From Hydractinia symbiolongicarpus (taxonomy: Eukaryota > Cnidaria > Hydrozoa > Anthoathecata > Hydractiniidae), in contig NC_079883.1 of NCBI RefSeq assembly GCF_029227915.1, positions 26,226,001 through 26,290,000 of the forward strand: 64,000 nucleotides of DNA, in the 5' to 3' direction. Under the pieces are notes generated by a model. The model was not told where the DNA came from. It searched no databases and saw nothing but the letters and a program-made list of their open reading frames with translations. Shown one piece after another: positions 10,088-32,700 of this stretch (positions within the stretch are counted from its first letter, which is position 1; each line of letters begins with the position of its first letter). The position numbers were made by a program, and so were the translations under genes.

Positions 10088-10273
10088 TCATTTATTTAGT
10101 GTCATTCTTTGAAAAAATTCAATGCATCTTGAAGATGTCAATCTGAGGCTGATTTTTGCCCTGTTTCCCTTGCTGAGGCTCCGGAGTCGCCGGCTTGTCC
10201 TAACCTCTATCAAATCTGTACCAACATAAGCGATCGGAACATAGGGTAGAAATATAGTAATATACAAACACAC
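10088..10273 (-). CDS. short hypothetical ORF downstream of polymerase
   Basis: A 61-codon minus-strand ORF starts seven bases after the polymerase stop (MCLYITIFLPYVPIAYVGTD). The first 20 residues are hydrophobic. After that, a neighbouring frame looks more natural (polar, Pro/Gln/Lys-rich: DKPATPEPQQGKQGKNQ), so this may be a short protein with an apolar start and polar tail broken by a frameshift. It is included because of its position and spacing; it could be non-coding. Confidence 0.25.
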   Translation of the reverse strand: MCLYITIFLPYVPIAYVGTDLIEVRTSRRLRSLSKGNRAKISLRLTSSRCIEFFQRMTLNK

Positions 10274-10279
10274 TTCAAT

Positions 10280-12111
10280 TTATTCCCGCGTAGACGCCAG
10301 GCGGTAATGGCCACGGGCAAGCGTGGTAATTTGATCGGGTTGTACGAGCCTTTTGTCATCTACCTTGTTTAACGCTAAGTTCGATACCTCCTGGGTGTAG
10401 ATTTGATGGCCCTTGTTTTGAATCAACATTTGACTCCTATAGACGTCAACGCCCTCTTCCAGACATCGCCGATAGTCATCAAGGGTGATGGAGTTTTTAG
10501 TCACGCATCTTTTTACGCCCTTCACTTTGCGATCACCGCCCTCTTTGGTAAGGCTCTTGTAAGTATAGAGTTTTGCTTTCAGGGTAATGAACTCGGGCAT
10601 TATCTTCACCGCTAGTTCGTCTTTCATGAGGCCTACGACCTTCTTGTTCTTACCTACAGGGAGAGGCCTATTATCATCCTTGTCGTAGGCACTCGTATTA
10701 AAACGTGTCTCGACATCGTCCTTGATATCCCTGTAAAAGTCTTCTGTTCGTATGTGGTACACAAAGAAGTCTGTATCCATGTGACAGAACTGTAATTTGC
10801 TACCATATTTGGGCTGCATGTAGTCGTAATGGAACTCGTACATTACCACTTTTAACATATCCAATATAGCCTGGCCTATATACACCGGCTTATTCATCTT
10901 GACCTCCATTTTACCCATCTCTACACCTAGTAGGTGCTTGCTGAACCGACTTCCACCTAAAATTTGGTATCATCACGAGCTTCGCGTACTTGTCCTCGTT
11001 GGTGACCAGCTGAATGTTGCGGTGATTTCTAATATTCTCCATCGTCTTATCAAACACGCTTATATTCATCAACTTATAGAAGTCCTTCTCGAACTTGTTT
11101 TTGGCAGCCGTTCTCAGCCTAGTGTTGTGATCTATATACCCTTTAAGCCCATGTTTTAAGGACTCGTGAAGGGCTCTGATATGTACCACATATTTTCGCT
11201 TGTTTTCCAAATTTGGTACCAGTTTCTCGACCTTGTGGACCGTCCTGCGTTCGGGTAAGAACAGCAGTTCGTTATGGCAATCGTTTAGTCTCTTCAGGAA
11301 GTCGATGTCAACCTCTAGGATATACCCATGCCTATTGTCCCTAAAGAGCTTTCGATCCGCTTTTCGGTAAATGCCTCGGTATTTGATTCCCATTTGAAAC
11401 CGTCCATTGGCAGGTTTTGATGCATCGCCCATCCGTATAGGTTATTGTTATCGAGATATTGGAGGTAGGAGGATTCAACCTTTGGATCTTACTGGTCTCC
11501 CATGTACTTGTTATTAGCCCTGGAATACCGGTGCACAGCCTGGGTTATACCTCCTCTTATACCCCTCTGGAATATCAGGAGCATGTCAGGATCCGTAAGG
11601 GGCTCTAACCTGATTCCAGTATATTTGAGAGCCACCTTCCAGGCCAAACCAGGTGCACTGTAAAAGTGCGCAGGATCAAGTTTGTAATTCGTCAAGCATA
11701 CGTCTCGGAACGTTTCAAAAACGTCGGCTAATAGCAGAACGTCCGTGCTGAAGTACACATCCATCGTTGAGGTTGCTTGTAAGTTTGTCTAGGCTTGATG
11801 CCATAAATCGACAGGAATCTATGAACCTGATTTCAATAGTATAACCATTTTTCAGCCTCTGTTGGCATCGTAATTTTAACGGCCTCGTGATCCTTGCAGT
11901 AGCTATGATGCTTGTCCCTCGATTCAACCGCGTTGAAGCCCTGTAGGTAGTTCAGGCATAAATGCATCGATTTTGTGTTCTTTGATGTCTCACTATTTAA
12001 GAGTCGCAATAGAGATTTGACGGCTGTATAGTGGGTCTTTTTATCATCCGTGATAAGCAATAGGGTCACCGATCGACGTAGGATGTTGATCTTCTTTCCT
12101 GTTATATACAA
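10280..12111 (-). pseudogene. protein-primed family B DNA polymerase of the Polinton, multiple breaks
   Basis: This is the replicative polymerase of the element. Minus-strand segments in order: an upstream region (11833-12111), an exonuclease-domain segment with DSCRFMASSLDKL near 11780-11810, the Exo III-like YFSTDVLLLADVFETF at the start of 11489-11764, and the motif A equivalent (YLDNNNLYGWAM) in the gap 11432-11489. The motif B region (KLMNISVFDKTMEN) follows within 10911-11432, then the motif C region (FCHMDTDFFVYHI) near 10771-10785 in 10280-10918. Three or more frameshifts separate these. In family members I remember, motif B has Gly where Asp stands in VFDKT, and motif C has Ser after DTD where Phe stands here. 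The segment between HGLK and GYIDHNTRLRT also looks about 20 residues short. All point to a dead enzyme. Confidence 0.9.
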
Positions 12112-12116
12112 GACGT

Positions 12117-12365
12117 TTACCGCATCTTAGTTTTCACGGTCGAACAATTTTTCAACATTTCCGGCCTCTCAAAGAGGTCCATGGCCTCTGGTGTTGGTAC
12201 TATAATCACGGGCTTGACCGGCTTTCGTTGTCCAGCCCTTCTGACCTGTCTCTGTGGTACGTCCTCCAATAAAGAAATCAATTCAGCCTTGCGTAGCTTG
12301 TAATACCCAGTTAAGCCACGGGTTTTCGCAATATCACGTAATTGTTTCACGGTGTATGTATTCAT
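12117..12365 (-). CDS. SAP/Rho-N-like small protein upstream of the polymerase
   Basis: An intact 82-codon ORF starts at 12365 (MNTYTVKQLRDIAKTRGLTG). Residues 1-36 match the helix-extended-loop-helix pattern of SAP/Rho-N domains (LRDIAKTRGLTGYYKLRKAE), which usually bind nucleic acid. The rest is basic and Pro-rich. The stop at 12117 is six bases before the first surviving polymerase ORF, and a different frame continues coding-like across the junction. It may therefore be the original N-terminus of the polymerase or of a fused protein, separated by a frameshift. From memory, SAP-like starts occur on several Polinton proteins. Nucleic-acid binding is inferred. Confidence 0.6.
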   Translation of the reverse strand: MNTYTVKQLRDIAKTRGLTGYYKLRKAELISLLEDVPQRQVRRAGQRKPVKPVIIVPTPEAMDLFERPEMLKNCSTVKTKMR

Positions 12366-13532
12366 TTCTTTATTGTATAGAGTTTTTTATTTTCTCAGAG
12401 GATTTCACTCTTGTCGACTAACACAGTTGACGTCTTGACTGCGCATGCGTTGATTATTAGCATAAGGGAATTCGCCTTTGACCCATTTTTTGTATGATTT
12501 GATATGCGGTAGACTATCAGGGAATTGTGCTAGAAATTTTTGACTCATTTTTGTATGATTTTTGATGACGTCACTACATTGCACTGATTATTAGAGAGTA
12601 ACCATGGCTGGGCAGTGCATGGTACTGGATGGTACTGGATAATGAGGACTTGCTGTGACGTGCGCGTGCGCGTATGCGCGACTGTGCTAGAACATACATT
12701 TCCCTATCTCTACACTTGTCAATGTTTAGAGTAGACTTATGACTCAAGTTAGGTTATTTGGTAACATCCAAATGTGTTAATTGTTGCTGACGTCAACATC
12801 GCCATTTTTTCGCGAATTCCAGGGCAACGTAAATTGTCCGCCTGGTCTACGTGTGTGTAAAAGCAGTGACTTTGCAGCCTGCCGGCCGCAGTCGAAACTT
12901 TTGTCCATATATGAAAAATATGGAAAAAACTTCCTTTGTCGCAAACACGTTCCAAGAGCATTTTGCCTCGCTGGGGGCCAAGAGAGAACCTGAGCATTAG
13001 ACGTACTTTAAAATATCGAGCGAGTATCCTTTCTGAAGTCCGCCAATCATCTGAATCAGTTTACCATTAACTCTGTTCTCATTTAAGAGTAGACTTTTTA
13101 AAATAAACTTTAGTACACTACCTTTTGATGAGCCTTTTTGGCAGAAAAAGTTAGCTAAATATAATGGGTTTGAATTTTTGCAGTTCTATGACCTCACACG
13201 CTCTCGTCCCCAAGGATTTTTGTGTTTTTGATATTAAAAAGGCAAATTCCACCCCTGGATATGAGGGTGTTTCAAAAGCGGGTAAAATACCTCTGCTTAA
13301 ACTAAATAGGTCGTTTTATCCGCCCTAAAATACGGTTAAATAATCTCAAGAAATAAAGAATTTTGACCGCTTTTGGACGGGGACGGAGATGCTTGGCAAC
13401 GTCTGACATTGTTTGTTATTGTAGTCTCGCTTGCTCAAACATTCTAATAAAAATGGTGGCGTGATGTTTACAAAACAATCTGATCTGCGCTCGTCCCGTG
13501 CGTAGCTGTCTGTCTCTAGCAAGCTAGGAAGA
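12366..13532. other. Polinton right flank and WDR27 upstream region
   Basis: No gene was found. Two imperfect copies of a segment of about 60 bp (containing ttgacccattttttgtatga at about 12,478 and a close match at about 12,540) lie just outside the Polinton genes and may be part of its terminal repeat. A short alternating purine-pyrimidine run lies near 12,660-12,690. The last several hundred bases before 13,533 should contain the WDR27 promoter, but I see no clear TATA box or other defined element. Confidence 0.4.
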
Positions 13533-24430
<10,898 letters not shown>

Positions 24431-24441
24431 CATATCTTCGA

Positions 24442-24447
24442 AATAAA
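24442..24447 (+). terminator. AATAAA polyadenylation signal of WDR27
   Basis: A canonical AATAAA lies 12 bases after the WDR27 stop codon, implying a very short 3' UTR. GT/T-rich sequence (tgttgtttttgttgttgttg, near 24,459-24,480) follows at the expected distance for a downstream element. Confidence 0.6.
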
Positions 24448-25382
24448 ATGTTGTGTTTGTTGTTTTTGTTGTTGTTGTTGTCTTTGTTGCTTATGTTGCT
24501 GGTATACAGTACAGCCTGTTAAATGATTTTTATAAACCGCCGATACTGTTAAAAGACGTCCCCTTTAAAGCAAGAACAAATTTTATTATCTCCTTTGTTT
24601 TTGTGGAATATATTCAATATGTGGTGTAATATAAAATGGTTGTAAATATATATATTAAATGTTTTCAGACAATTTTTGCAGGTAATATATTTAAGTTTTG
24701 TTTTTACTATATTTTTACTTGTAATATAATTCAATAAACAGTTATTTATATTTCCTTGTTAGAAGAGCTTAAGATCTCCTTTGAATTTAGAAAATTTTGC
24801 AAAGAGTTAAAATTCGCGATGAAAATTTACGATTCGAACGAAATAAAAATTAATTTTGGGGGAGAATATGCACTCAAGCTTTTACAAACAAGTGAATTTA
24901 AAATGTTTGCAAAAATTTGCGATCTCATTAAGCATATGGTTTTCTATACTAGCACTTTTTAAGAATTTTTTAAAGGAATTATTTATTATGAAATAGATTT
25001 AAATATAAACCAGCTCCTTTTTTTTCATCATCAGAATGATTATATGGTCTTTTAAAAGAAATTTAAATCATGCATAAAAACGTACTATTTAACTCGCTCC
25101 AATAACAATACAACTTCGTTTGCAGGTCCACGTGCTTCAACTATACTGTGATTTCTACCAGCTGTGACTTCAAGACGTTTTTTAAAAACTCTGAAATTTC
25201 CGTTGTTTGCCTTCAATCTTTATCTGTTAACCTTGGGCGCTACTGCATGGGAAGTTTAATTCTCTTACCTATGCGCCTCCGACGACGACGTCTTAAAGTT
25301 GAGGGATCACGAGATATGGCTAATAGACGGCGCTTTTTTCGGGGCAGGTTTAATTAAGTCTCTATTAAAAACATTTAATCTA
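24448..25382. other. intergenic, nothing confidently identified
   Basis: AT-rich spacer downstream of WDR27. A minus-strand stretch near 25,260-25,350 reads as an Arg-rich peptide (STLRRRRRRIGKRIKLP) that may be a fragment of a mobile-element ORF, but it is too short to assign. Confidence 0.4.
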
Positions 25383-27194
25383 CCCAGTAAACACGAGACG
25401 TCTTAAACACGTCTTTAAAACGTCTTTTAAAGACCAGATGAGACGTCTCTAAGACGTCTCTGACCCGTCTAAAAGCGTAACGCCTAAAGACGTCTTTAAC
25501 AAACATAAAAAGACGTCTTTTTGCGACGTGTTAAAGACGTTTTAAAGACGTCCTTATCTAGTCTCTTTCAAACGTTATACTGCCAATAATTTTAGCCTAT
25601 GCGTATTAGGATTTTAGTAATTTTAATTCTGATGGAGGTGTGACAAACAAAAACAAGAAAAGGGTTAAGAAAATGATGATGAAGTATTTAATAGAAAATT
25701 TATATTTCTATCATTTATATAAATAAACAGTTTAATAAGAATAAATTAATATCACATACAAGCTTTTTTATAAGCAACAACTTTTCTTGTTCTAAAAGAT
25801 GAATGTTCAATGAGCAACAGATAAGCAACAATCAAGCATTTAAAACAGAAAAACCTAAGCTGCATTAAGCTAAACTGCTGTTTTGCTTATAAAAAAGCGT
25901 GCATTATACAAAATATACAGCGTAGCTAGTACTACAAAATTAAAATTGTTGACCATAAACAATAACAGTTAGTATCTTTGAAGGTTGTCTTGAACAACGG
26001 CGTCGTTTTATTTCGCCAATCAGTAACACTTTGGTCTGAGCCCTGCTTGAAAATATGTCTGTCATATTGTGCACGTTGGATGATGTGTTTATTCTTTGAA
26101 GTTATATCCAAACAACCCTTTAATAAAATGCATTTCAGTCATTACGCCAATATATAAAGTAGCTACTGTTTTTTTTTTCAAGAACAAACTTAAGAGGTCT
26201 AAACGTGCAATTGAAGGGGAAGGGATAGTGAAGCTAAAACTAAGCATTTAAAGTATTATTTTCCCAAGTATTGATGAAAGCTCCCCTTGAATTCAAACTG
26301 AATTAAAATAAGTCGTAAGCATAATTTTCCGCGTGAAGACCAAAAATCGCAAATGTTTCTGCCCGAGAAAGTACAAAAAATATCTAAGATACTTACTTTT
26401 AATCAACAAAATATTTTCTTTATTGTCCATTCATATCTCGGGTAAAAACAGCCTTTTGCTTTGCTATTTACTTGTTGTTTTATGGAGCACATTATTCCTT
26501 TAACTTCAAAAGTAAACGTCAAATGCAACATTTGTTGAAATAGAACGATGTTCTTTACAAGTTTATTCTATGCGGTCTTTCGAACGCTGTTTTCATTGTA
26601 AAATGTATCCGTTTTTGGACAAATTTAATTCGAATTTTTGGCTACCTCTGTATAAAAAATTCTGAAATATCAAAAACGGTTACGTCAATTATTGCGAATT
26701 GGCAAACAAATAACGTTCTTATTTATTTCTTGTGAAATTATCTTTAAAACGAAAAGAAATGATGACATTCATTTCGAACGAGATTATACATGTCTTGCAG
26801 AGACCAAATAAAGACGTCTTTGAGACGTTTATTTCCAACGGGATTTTACTGGTCTTACGGAGACCAAATGAAGACGTCTTTGAGACGTTTCTTTCGAACA
26901 AGATTTTACTGGTCTTACAGAGACCAAATAAAGACGTCTTTGAGACGTTTCTTTAGAACGAGATATAACTGGTCTTACAGAGACCAAATAAAGACGTCTT
27001 TGAGACGTTTCTTTAGAACAAGATATAACTCGTCTAACGGAGACCAAATAAAAACGTCTTTAAGAGGTTTCTTTTGAACGAGATTTGACTCGTCTTATAA
27101 AGACGTCTTTAAGACGTCTTTTTCTGGTCGAGAGACGTCCGAACGAGCTAGAGACGAGAAAAGACGTCTTTAAGACGTCTTTGTGTTTACTGGG
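25383..27194. mobile_element. 1.8 kb non-autonomous TIR element packed with GACGTC palindromes
   Basis: The ends are inverted: cccagtaaacac followed by gagacgtcttaaa at 25,383, and the reverse complement of cccagtaaacac, aaagacgtcttaaa, at 27,194. Both ends are bordered by TA (25,381-25,382 and 27,195-27,196), consistent with a TA target duplication. Both termini carry clusters of the palindrome AGACGTCT, with at least a dozen copies overall; the centre is plain AT-rich sequence without a transposase ORF. The element is therefore non-autonomous. The superfamily is not identified. Confidence 0.8.
26770..27100. repeat. 60-bp tandem repeat array inside the TIR element
   Basis: About five to six units with an exact 60-bp period, each holding tggtcttacrgagaccaaat, then aagacgtctttgagacgttt and a short variable part. 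The GGTCTTACRGAGACC portion is itself an inverted repeat. The long ORFs on both strands here are consequences of a 60-bp (multiple of three) repeat and are not genes. Confidence 0.9.
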
Positions 27195-27816
27195 TACTAT
27201 TGGTTATAAGTAGAAACAAGATGTTGCATCTACTTATAATATGATGAGTGTATACGTGGGAGAGATTATCAAAAAAGATTAGAATAGATTTGTAAAAGTT
27301 CATATTTGAGTATTTCAGAAAACAAATTCATAAATAAATAAATTTTCGATTTTGATAAACAGATCTCAGTGCTGAGAAGCAAATCTTATGTGTCGCAATC
27401 AAAAAAGCAAATATCAAATCCTGGAAGTAGATCTTTATTCTGAGACGCAGATCTCAGGATTGAGAAGCAGATCTTAATTCTGAGAAGCAGATTTAAGGAT
27501 TAAAAAGCAGATCGCAGGTCTGTACCACAATGGTACAGTACCTTTACGGCCAAATCGAGTACCGAGAAATAAGTGGCTAGAGTTACTTTTTAAACTCCTT
27601 AGATTCACTTTTTAAATTCTCAGATTTCCTTTTTAATTTCTAAATTTCTGAAAGTGATTTCCCAGATTGAAGATTTGCTTCTCAGATTTGATTGTAGGAA
27701 TTTTTTCTTGGATCTGATTTTTCACACAGAGCTTAACACAAAGCAGAAGATGCTTCCGTTACTTTCAAAATGGCGGCACTGGAGGAGGTTGCTGATGTGT
27801 ATTTGTAAATGATTTA
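27195..27816. other. spacer with short repeats around 27,357-27,520
   Basis: Contains several imperfect copies of a unit of about 18-20 bp of the type gagaagcagatctyarga (27,357-27,520). Each includes AGATCT, with A/T-rich sequence around them. Just before the transposase relic, a short in-frame stretch from atggcggcactggaggaggt (about 27,769) ends in a stop and may be a remnant of its first exon. Confidence 0.45.
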
Positions 27817-28907
27817 GTGCATAGAGGCTATACACATCGACACATTTCTGAATTTTATCACTCCTTTTATCCAGATTTACTTGGTCCTAGTGAAAGAAGT
27901 GTACGACGTTATTGTAATACTTATGGTATTACAAGGATATTCGACAACGAACTTGATCATATGGTAGAAAACGTTATAGAACAACACAGGCATGGATATG
28001 GACGAGCTATGATGCAAGGCAGCATTCGCTCCGTTATGGGTGTGAACACTGGGGTAATATCACAGAGGTGTGTTGCAAGGTCTTTAAGGCGTGTTGCTCC
28101 TAACGAATACGACACAAGATCACGCGATATAATGGTGTGGACAAATCCAATACCATACTATGCTCCATATTTTGGCTACGAAGTCCATATGGACCAAAAT
28201 GAAAAAATTGGACAAGCCTTTTGCTGCACTCACGCTGCATTAATTGACGGCTGCTCACGTATGATTTGCGGCTACGCAACGATGGAAGTCAAGAATCCTA
28301 TTATAATTTATGAGTTTTTATATCGCCTTAATAAAATACGGACTTTGGGAGCATAGGGTGGACCATGGTCAGGAGTTTGTACTTTGTACTTTTAGAAGGG
28401 TATGGTGGCGGTCAAAATAGGCAAGTCCGGCGACAAACAACATCAACTGAAAATAACGTCATAGAGCGATTTTGGCCAGAAATAAATTCGCGTGTAAATT
28501 ACTCAATAAAACATGCAATAATTAGAATAACTGAAGAAAACGACAACGTTATGTCCAATTCCGTGTTTAATTCTTGCGTTTCCTGGGTCACGTTGTCAAT
28601 GGTGAACGACGCAGTCCGTGATTTGATAAATTCATGAAATCACCATAGGGTACCAGGTCCAAATGGGTTGCGTGCCAATTGAAAACACGAATAGTACGAC
28701 ACGATCTATTAGGGTTTCAGAGCAGTATATACCTACAACACCCGAAACTGTCCGAATGTACGAAGACATGGGTGGTTTCTTATTCAGAAACTCGTCATTT
28801 GGATTCGACGCCTTTGGAACTGTAGAGCATAACTATGAGCCTAGACAGCATGTTTTTACTTGTGGCGCGTCGTCGAATTTTGTAAATTTGAATCTCTGGG
28901 AATAAAA
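27817..28907 (+). pseudogene. integrase-type (DDE, rve-fold) transposase pseudogene
   Basis: Four segments in changing frames give one transposase. The first, 27,817-28,356, has an HTH-like N-terminus (THRHISEFYHSFYPDLLGPS) and the first catalytic Asp in YEVHMDQNEK. A short piece near 28,350-28,410 in another frame reads RVDHGQEFVLCTFRR and gives the second Asp. The third, to 28,637, has TTSTENNVIERFWPEINSRV with the Glu. A C-terminal part (28,663-28,907) contains TVRMYEDMGGFLFRNSSFG. Frameshifts near 28,352 and 28,420 and a stop at 28,635-28,637 inactivate it. The family is a common integrase-core transposase of invertebrates and fish, possibly the IS3EU group; the name is uncertain. Confidence 0.7.
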
Positions 28908-29757
28908 AATTGAATTCCGAAATTTGAATCTCGAAATAAAAAATTTGTAATTCCATGTTTTTTTAAAAATTATAAAATAAATTTTTTTTAGATAGAATCG
29001 CGTCTGTAAAGCAAATCCAATGATTGACCGCATTGACCCTGTCATTCTGCTGCAAAAGGTTTAAAAAAATGAGTTACGTCATTGCCAGTTCCAAGGAGGA
29101 GGTTATTTACAACAATTTTAAATTGTTTAATATTCATTTTAAATTTCTGGTCCGAAATTCTGTTCCTCAACTGTGGCTCCACTAGTTCTTATGGAACAAC
29201 TACTCACTTTAAGAGTTTTTTGTGATATAAGAAAAGTGTCTTTGGAACAATTTTATTTAGAATAAATAAATGTCGTATTATTTTGAATAAAAGAAAAATT
29301 GTCAACAAACAGACAGCGGTTTTTATCTTAAACATGAAAACTTGATAGATTTTGAGTTTGTAGATATGCTTGGATTGATTCATTGAGTTCAATATCAATA
29401 CAGGTTGTATTGATATCTGGTTAGCAAATTGATCTTATCCTGTACATGTTTTACCTGTATTCAGGCCGAAAGAAAAAGAAGAAGGAAAGGTCTTTTACAC
29501 TATTATGCTACAGGTTTTATTCGTGCTTTGGGTTTTAAACCTCAAACTTTCCTATAGTTTATTTCCCTACCTAAAGGGCGTCGGTGAGCACGGCTCAATG
29601 AGCTAACAATAAGGACGCAAGATATCTTTAGAGGCTTTTTTGTGTCTGGGTTTTTAATTATACACATCTATCTCCGTAAACATCAAGCATAAAACGTCGG
29701 TTGCCGTTTGCTAAGCATTAAGAAACAAGCATAAATAAATATGGCGCGTCAGCTCCC
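28908..29757. other. intergenic, upstream of CYB5D1
   Basis: AT-rich sequence with no ORF of interest. The CYB5D1 promoter and 5' UTR should lie at the right end. A second ATG at 29,741 is out of frame and closed by a stop, so it would be a short upstream ORF if transcribed. Confidence 0.4.
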
Positions 29758-32700
29758 ATGGAGTTTGTAAACAACAGCAAAGCAATGCAAAGATCAAAAT
29801 ATTTTACACCGAAAGAAGTCAGCGTTCATAATACGCAAAAAGATGTTTGGGTATCATTTTTGGGGAAAGTTTATGATCTAACTCCCCTTTGTTTGCAGCA
29901 TCAAGGTAGCTAGCTAAGCTTGACTTACAATGTTTTTACAAAAGTGTAATAGATGACTTGCCAATGTTTATAGCCCAGCTAGCTGCAAAAGATAAAAAGT
30001 TTGCGGTTTTTTTACACACATGCGCAAGCATTTCTGTAATTAAAGAAATCCATCTGGAAAAAGAAATATTCGTTTTTTAAAATTTGTGAAATTTTTCGAG
30101 AAGAATTAGAAGAATATAGCTAGCTAGCTAGCTAGTTAAAATATAATTCCAGTTCCTCTTGGATTTTATGCTACCCCTAAAATAGATAATATCTTTACTA
30201 ATAGACATTTTACATTTTGTGAGTTTTGTGTGAGTACCTACACAAAAGTGTGCGCATGCCCCATTGTTCTCAAAATGAAATCAAAACAATTAGGTCACAC
30301 GGAAAGTGGTCTATTTTGCTAAGCTAGGTTTAACAATTCAAGTTAATATTTTGTTTATTAAAATTGATTATTTCACTTCCATGGTCTATTTTTTTATATT
30401 TTCTACCTACAATAATAAGCATTTATGTCCATTGTCACGCAGTTAATTGCTGTCGTTCCCAATAAAAACACAAACTTATAGTCCAAAATTTATTTCGATT
30501 TTTAAAAAGAATAAACAAAGGATAATTTGGCGGAATTGGGTGGCGATGCTATGCTGAAGATCACTCTTCTCCAACACATCCGTAGCTCTTCTCCTAGTAC
30601 CTAAAAAGCAGAAAATAAGGCGAGGATAAAATAGTGTGTAATAAAATAGTGCGAATTAGGTTGTTTTTGCACTAATAAATTCCACCCAAATCTGATTAAA
30701 CTATGCAATTCGTATAATAAATTCCCCCCAACATAAAATAATGTAGCAATTCGGACAATTAAAATCCGCCCAATGTAAAAAAAATTGGCCAGCATTTGAA
30801 ATTTCCATGAAACTCCCTAAAATAGAAGGCTACAGGCTGGGAAAGACAAGAGATAATAAAACAAGCATTTTTCATAAGTCAAGATTTATTTCAATAGGTG
30901 TACTTTTACTGATTCTCTAAAACTGGAATTCTTCCTGATTTATTAAAAAAAGCTCTGATGTATCGTTATTGTTCGTCACAACATTATCTTTCTTCTTCAG
31001 CTTTCTCCCCCCTTTCTTATCAGGTTTTCCTTTAGTCTCTTGAGATGCCAAATAAGATCCAGCAACAAAACCTTCACCACTGGGTAAATGTTTGGCTGCA
31101 TCACTGTTTCAAAAATGTTAATAAGTTTTTTGTTTTTTAATGTGTTGGGCATGTAAATTGTTACTGTACAGGAAATTTCAAGTCCACCTTGTACCAGTGG
31201 TGAAACACAGTAATTAGACAGACTGCGATGACCTTTGCTCCACGGTGAAGTAAAAACTTCATCACTCAAGAATTTTCCATTGGCAAATGTCCAACTGTTT
31301 TTTCTGTTGTAGTTTTGCTGACTTTCATGTCAAAAAAGTTGAAAGGTTTGTCCCTTTCATGCATACAATTGAGCTCTTCTCCCACAAATAGCTGCCAATA
31401 GTTGTGACAAAAATAATACACTCTTACAGCAGATGAATATTTTAGATTTTCTCACCCATGTTGCATTGCTAAAAGACGACTTCCACACGTCTTCAGATAT
31501 CTAAGTTGTCTTAGAAAATAGGACCGTTTGGGGACCTTGCTTATGAAATAAAAACATACGAAATCGCATAAATAAAATCCACAAATTTCATAAAAATTTC
31601 GAAATCGCACTAAAAAATTCTGCACATTTAACCATTTACCTAGATTTGCACTAACTAATTCCGCATTAATAAAAAAAAATTCAGCTCTTAATTTGCACTA
31701 ATTTATTCCGCATTTTTTTATACTCAACTTATTTTCTGCCCCTAAGGTAGTGTTTTCGTGTTAACTAATTTTCTCAATCGCATGCAGAGCTCCTCACCTC
31801 TGATTTTATTTACTCTACTCTACGTTACTTGAACCTACTCTTTATGAGCTCTTGATTCTTTGTATTTTACACTTGTTGTTAACCTCTTGGTTTCCACCTC
31901 TGACTGCCAGTGATTCAGGAGTTATTACCCCATTCATCTGTTCTGCTTGCGTTGGGACCATGGTTCTCTTCGCATATGTACCATACTCTTGCGGGGGTGC
32001 ATGCACATCTCTACACCTTGTGGCTGTGAACTGCAGACTAGCATCCCCATCAGTTCTAGCCCTTGTCCTTGATTTACTATTACACATGACCTCTAGTCAC
32101 TTAGGATAACACCATCCTTTAGAATGTGATTGACAGTAATAAACTCAACTCCAGTATTTGCAGGCACTGCGCTTTTACCATCTCTGCAACAACACCTGAC
32201 ACTCCTGCAGCCTTGTCAATATTCATTTTTCTAATATCCTTCTAATAACCCTCTACTGCATCATTGTCATGCAAATTATCATCATCCTGATCAAACACAA
32301 TAATGATAACTCTAATGATAACTCTTCCAAGCATACTTTTTCTGCTCCTCTATAGGAGCTCCTTAAATGCACACTTCTCATTTACAACATTGTAATTGGT
32401 CTTCTTTATTTACCTTGCTATCTTGAACACCTTCTCAACACGTCTGCAAAACTGTTTCTCTCTTCTTCTGACTTTGCCTTATACAGGGCTGTGTGTAGTG
32501 CTTATCTTCTAAGTAGATATTTTTACTACCACCTGACTTTAACCCTTTCTCTTTTTTTTATACACAGACCTGGTGGTGGGATAATGAGGTTAACCACAAC
32601 CTCATTATGCCACAACCAGGTCTGTCTATATGTCTAGCCAGTGCTTTCGTCTGTCCAAAGGTTTTATCATAAGCTTCTGGAAGCCAGTTTTTCAAACTAG

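Larger units (their letters stand above)
1..12400. mobile_element. Polinton/Maverick element, decayed, left part outside window
   Basis: This is a large self-synthesising DNA transposon (Polinton, adintovirus-like). It is recognised by its combined gene set: major capsid protein at 3212-4441 (+), DD35E integrase at 5617-6616 (+), A32-type packaging ATPase at about 8058-8685 (-) and protein-primed DNA polymerase B at 10280-12111 (-). Genes are tightly packed, with short gaps, convergent pairs and one stop-start junction, as in a viral genome. The region is visibly more GC-rich than the flanking host DNA. Almost every gene has frameshifts or in-frame stops, so this is an old inactive copy. The left terminus lies before base 1. 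The right terminus should lie beyond 12,365, but I could not define its terminal inverted repeat or target duplication; 12,400 is a nominal end. I did not find an adenain-like protease. Confidence 0.95.

Noticed and set aside
26719-27077. Overlapping ORFs on both strands with repeated peptide units
   Set aside because: A 60-bp tandem repeat keeps frames open; no start context, homology or codon signal.
31852-32109. Plus-strand ORF of 85 codons in CYB5D1 intron 1
   Set aside because: It is the antisense of the LINE relic, whose minus-strand reading has recognisable RT motifs.
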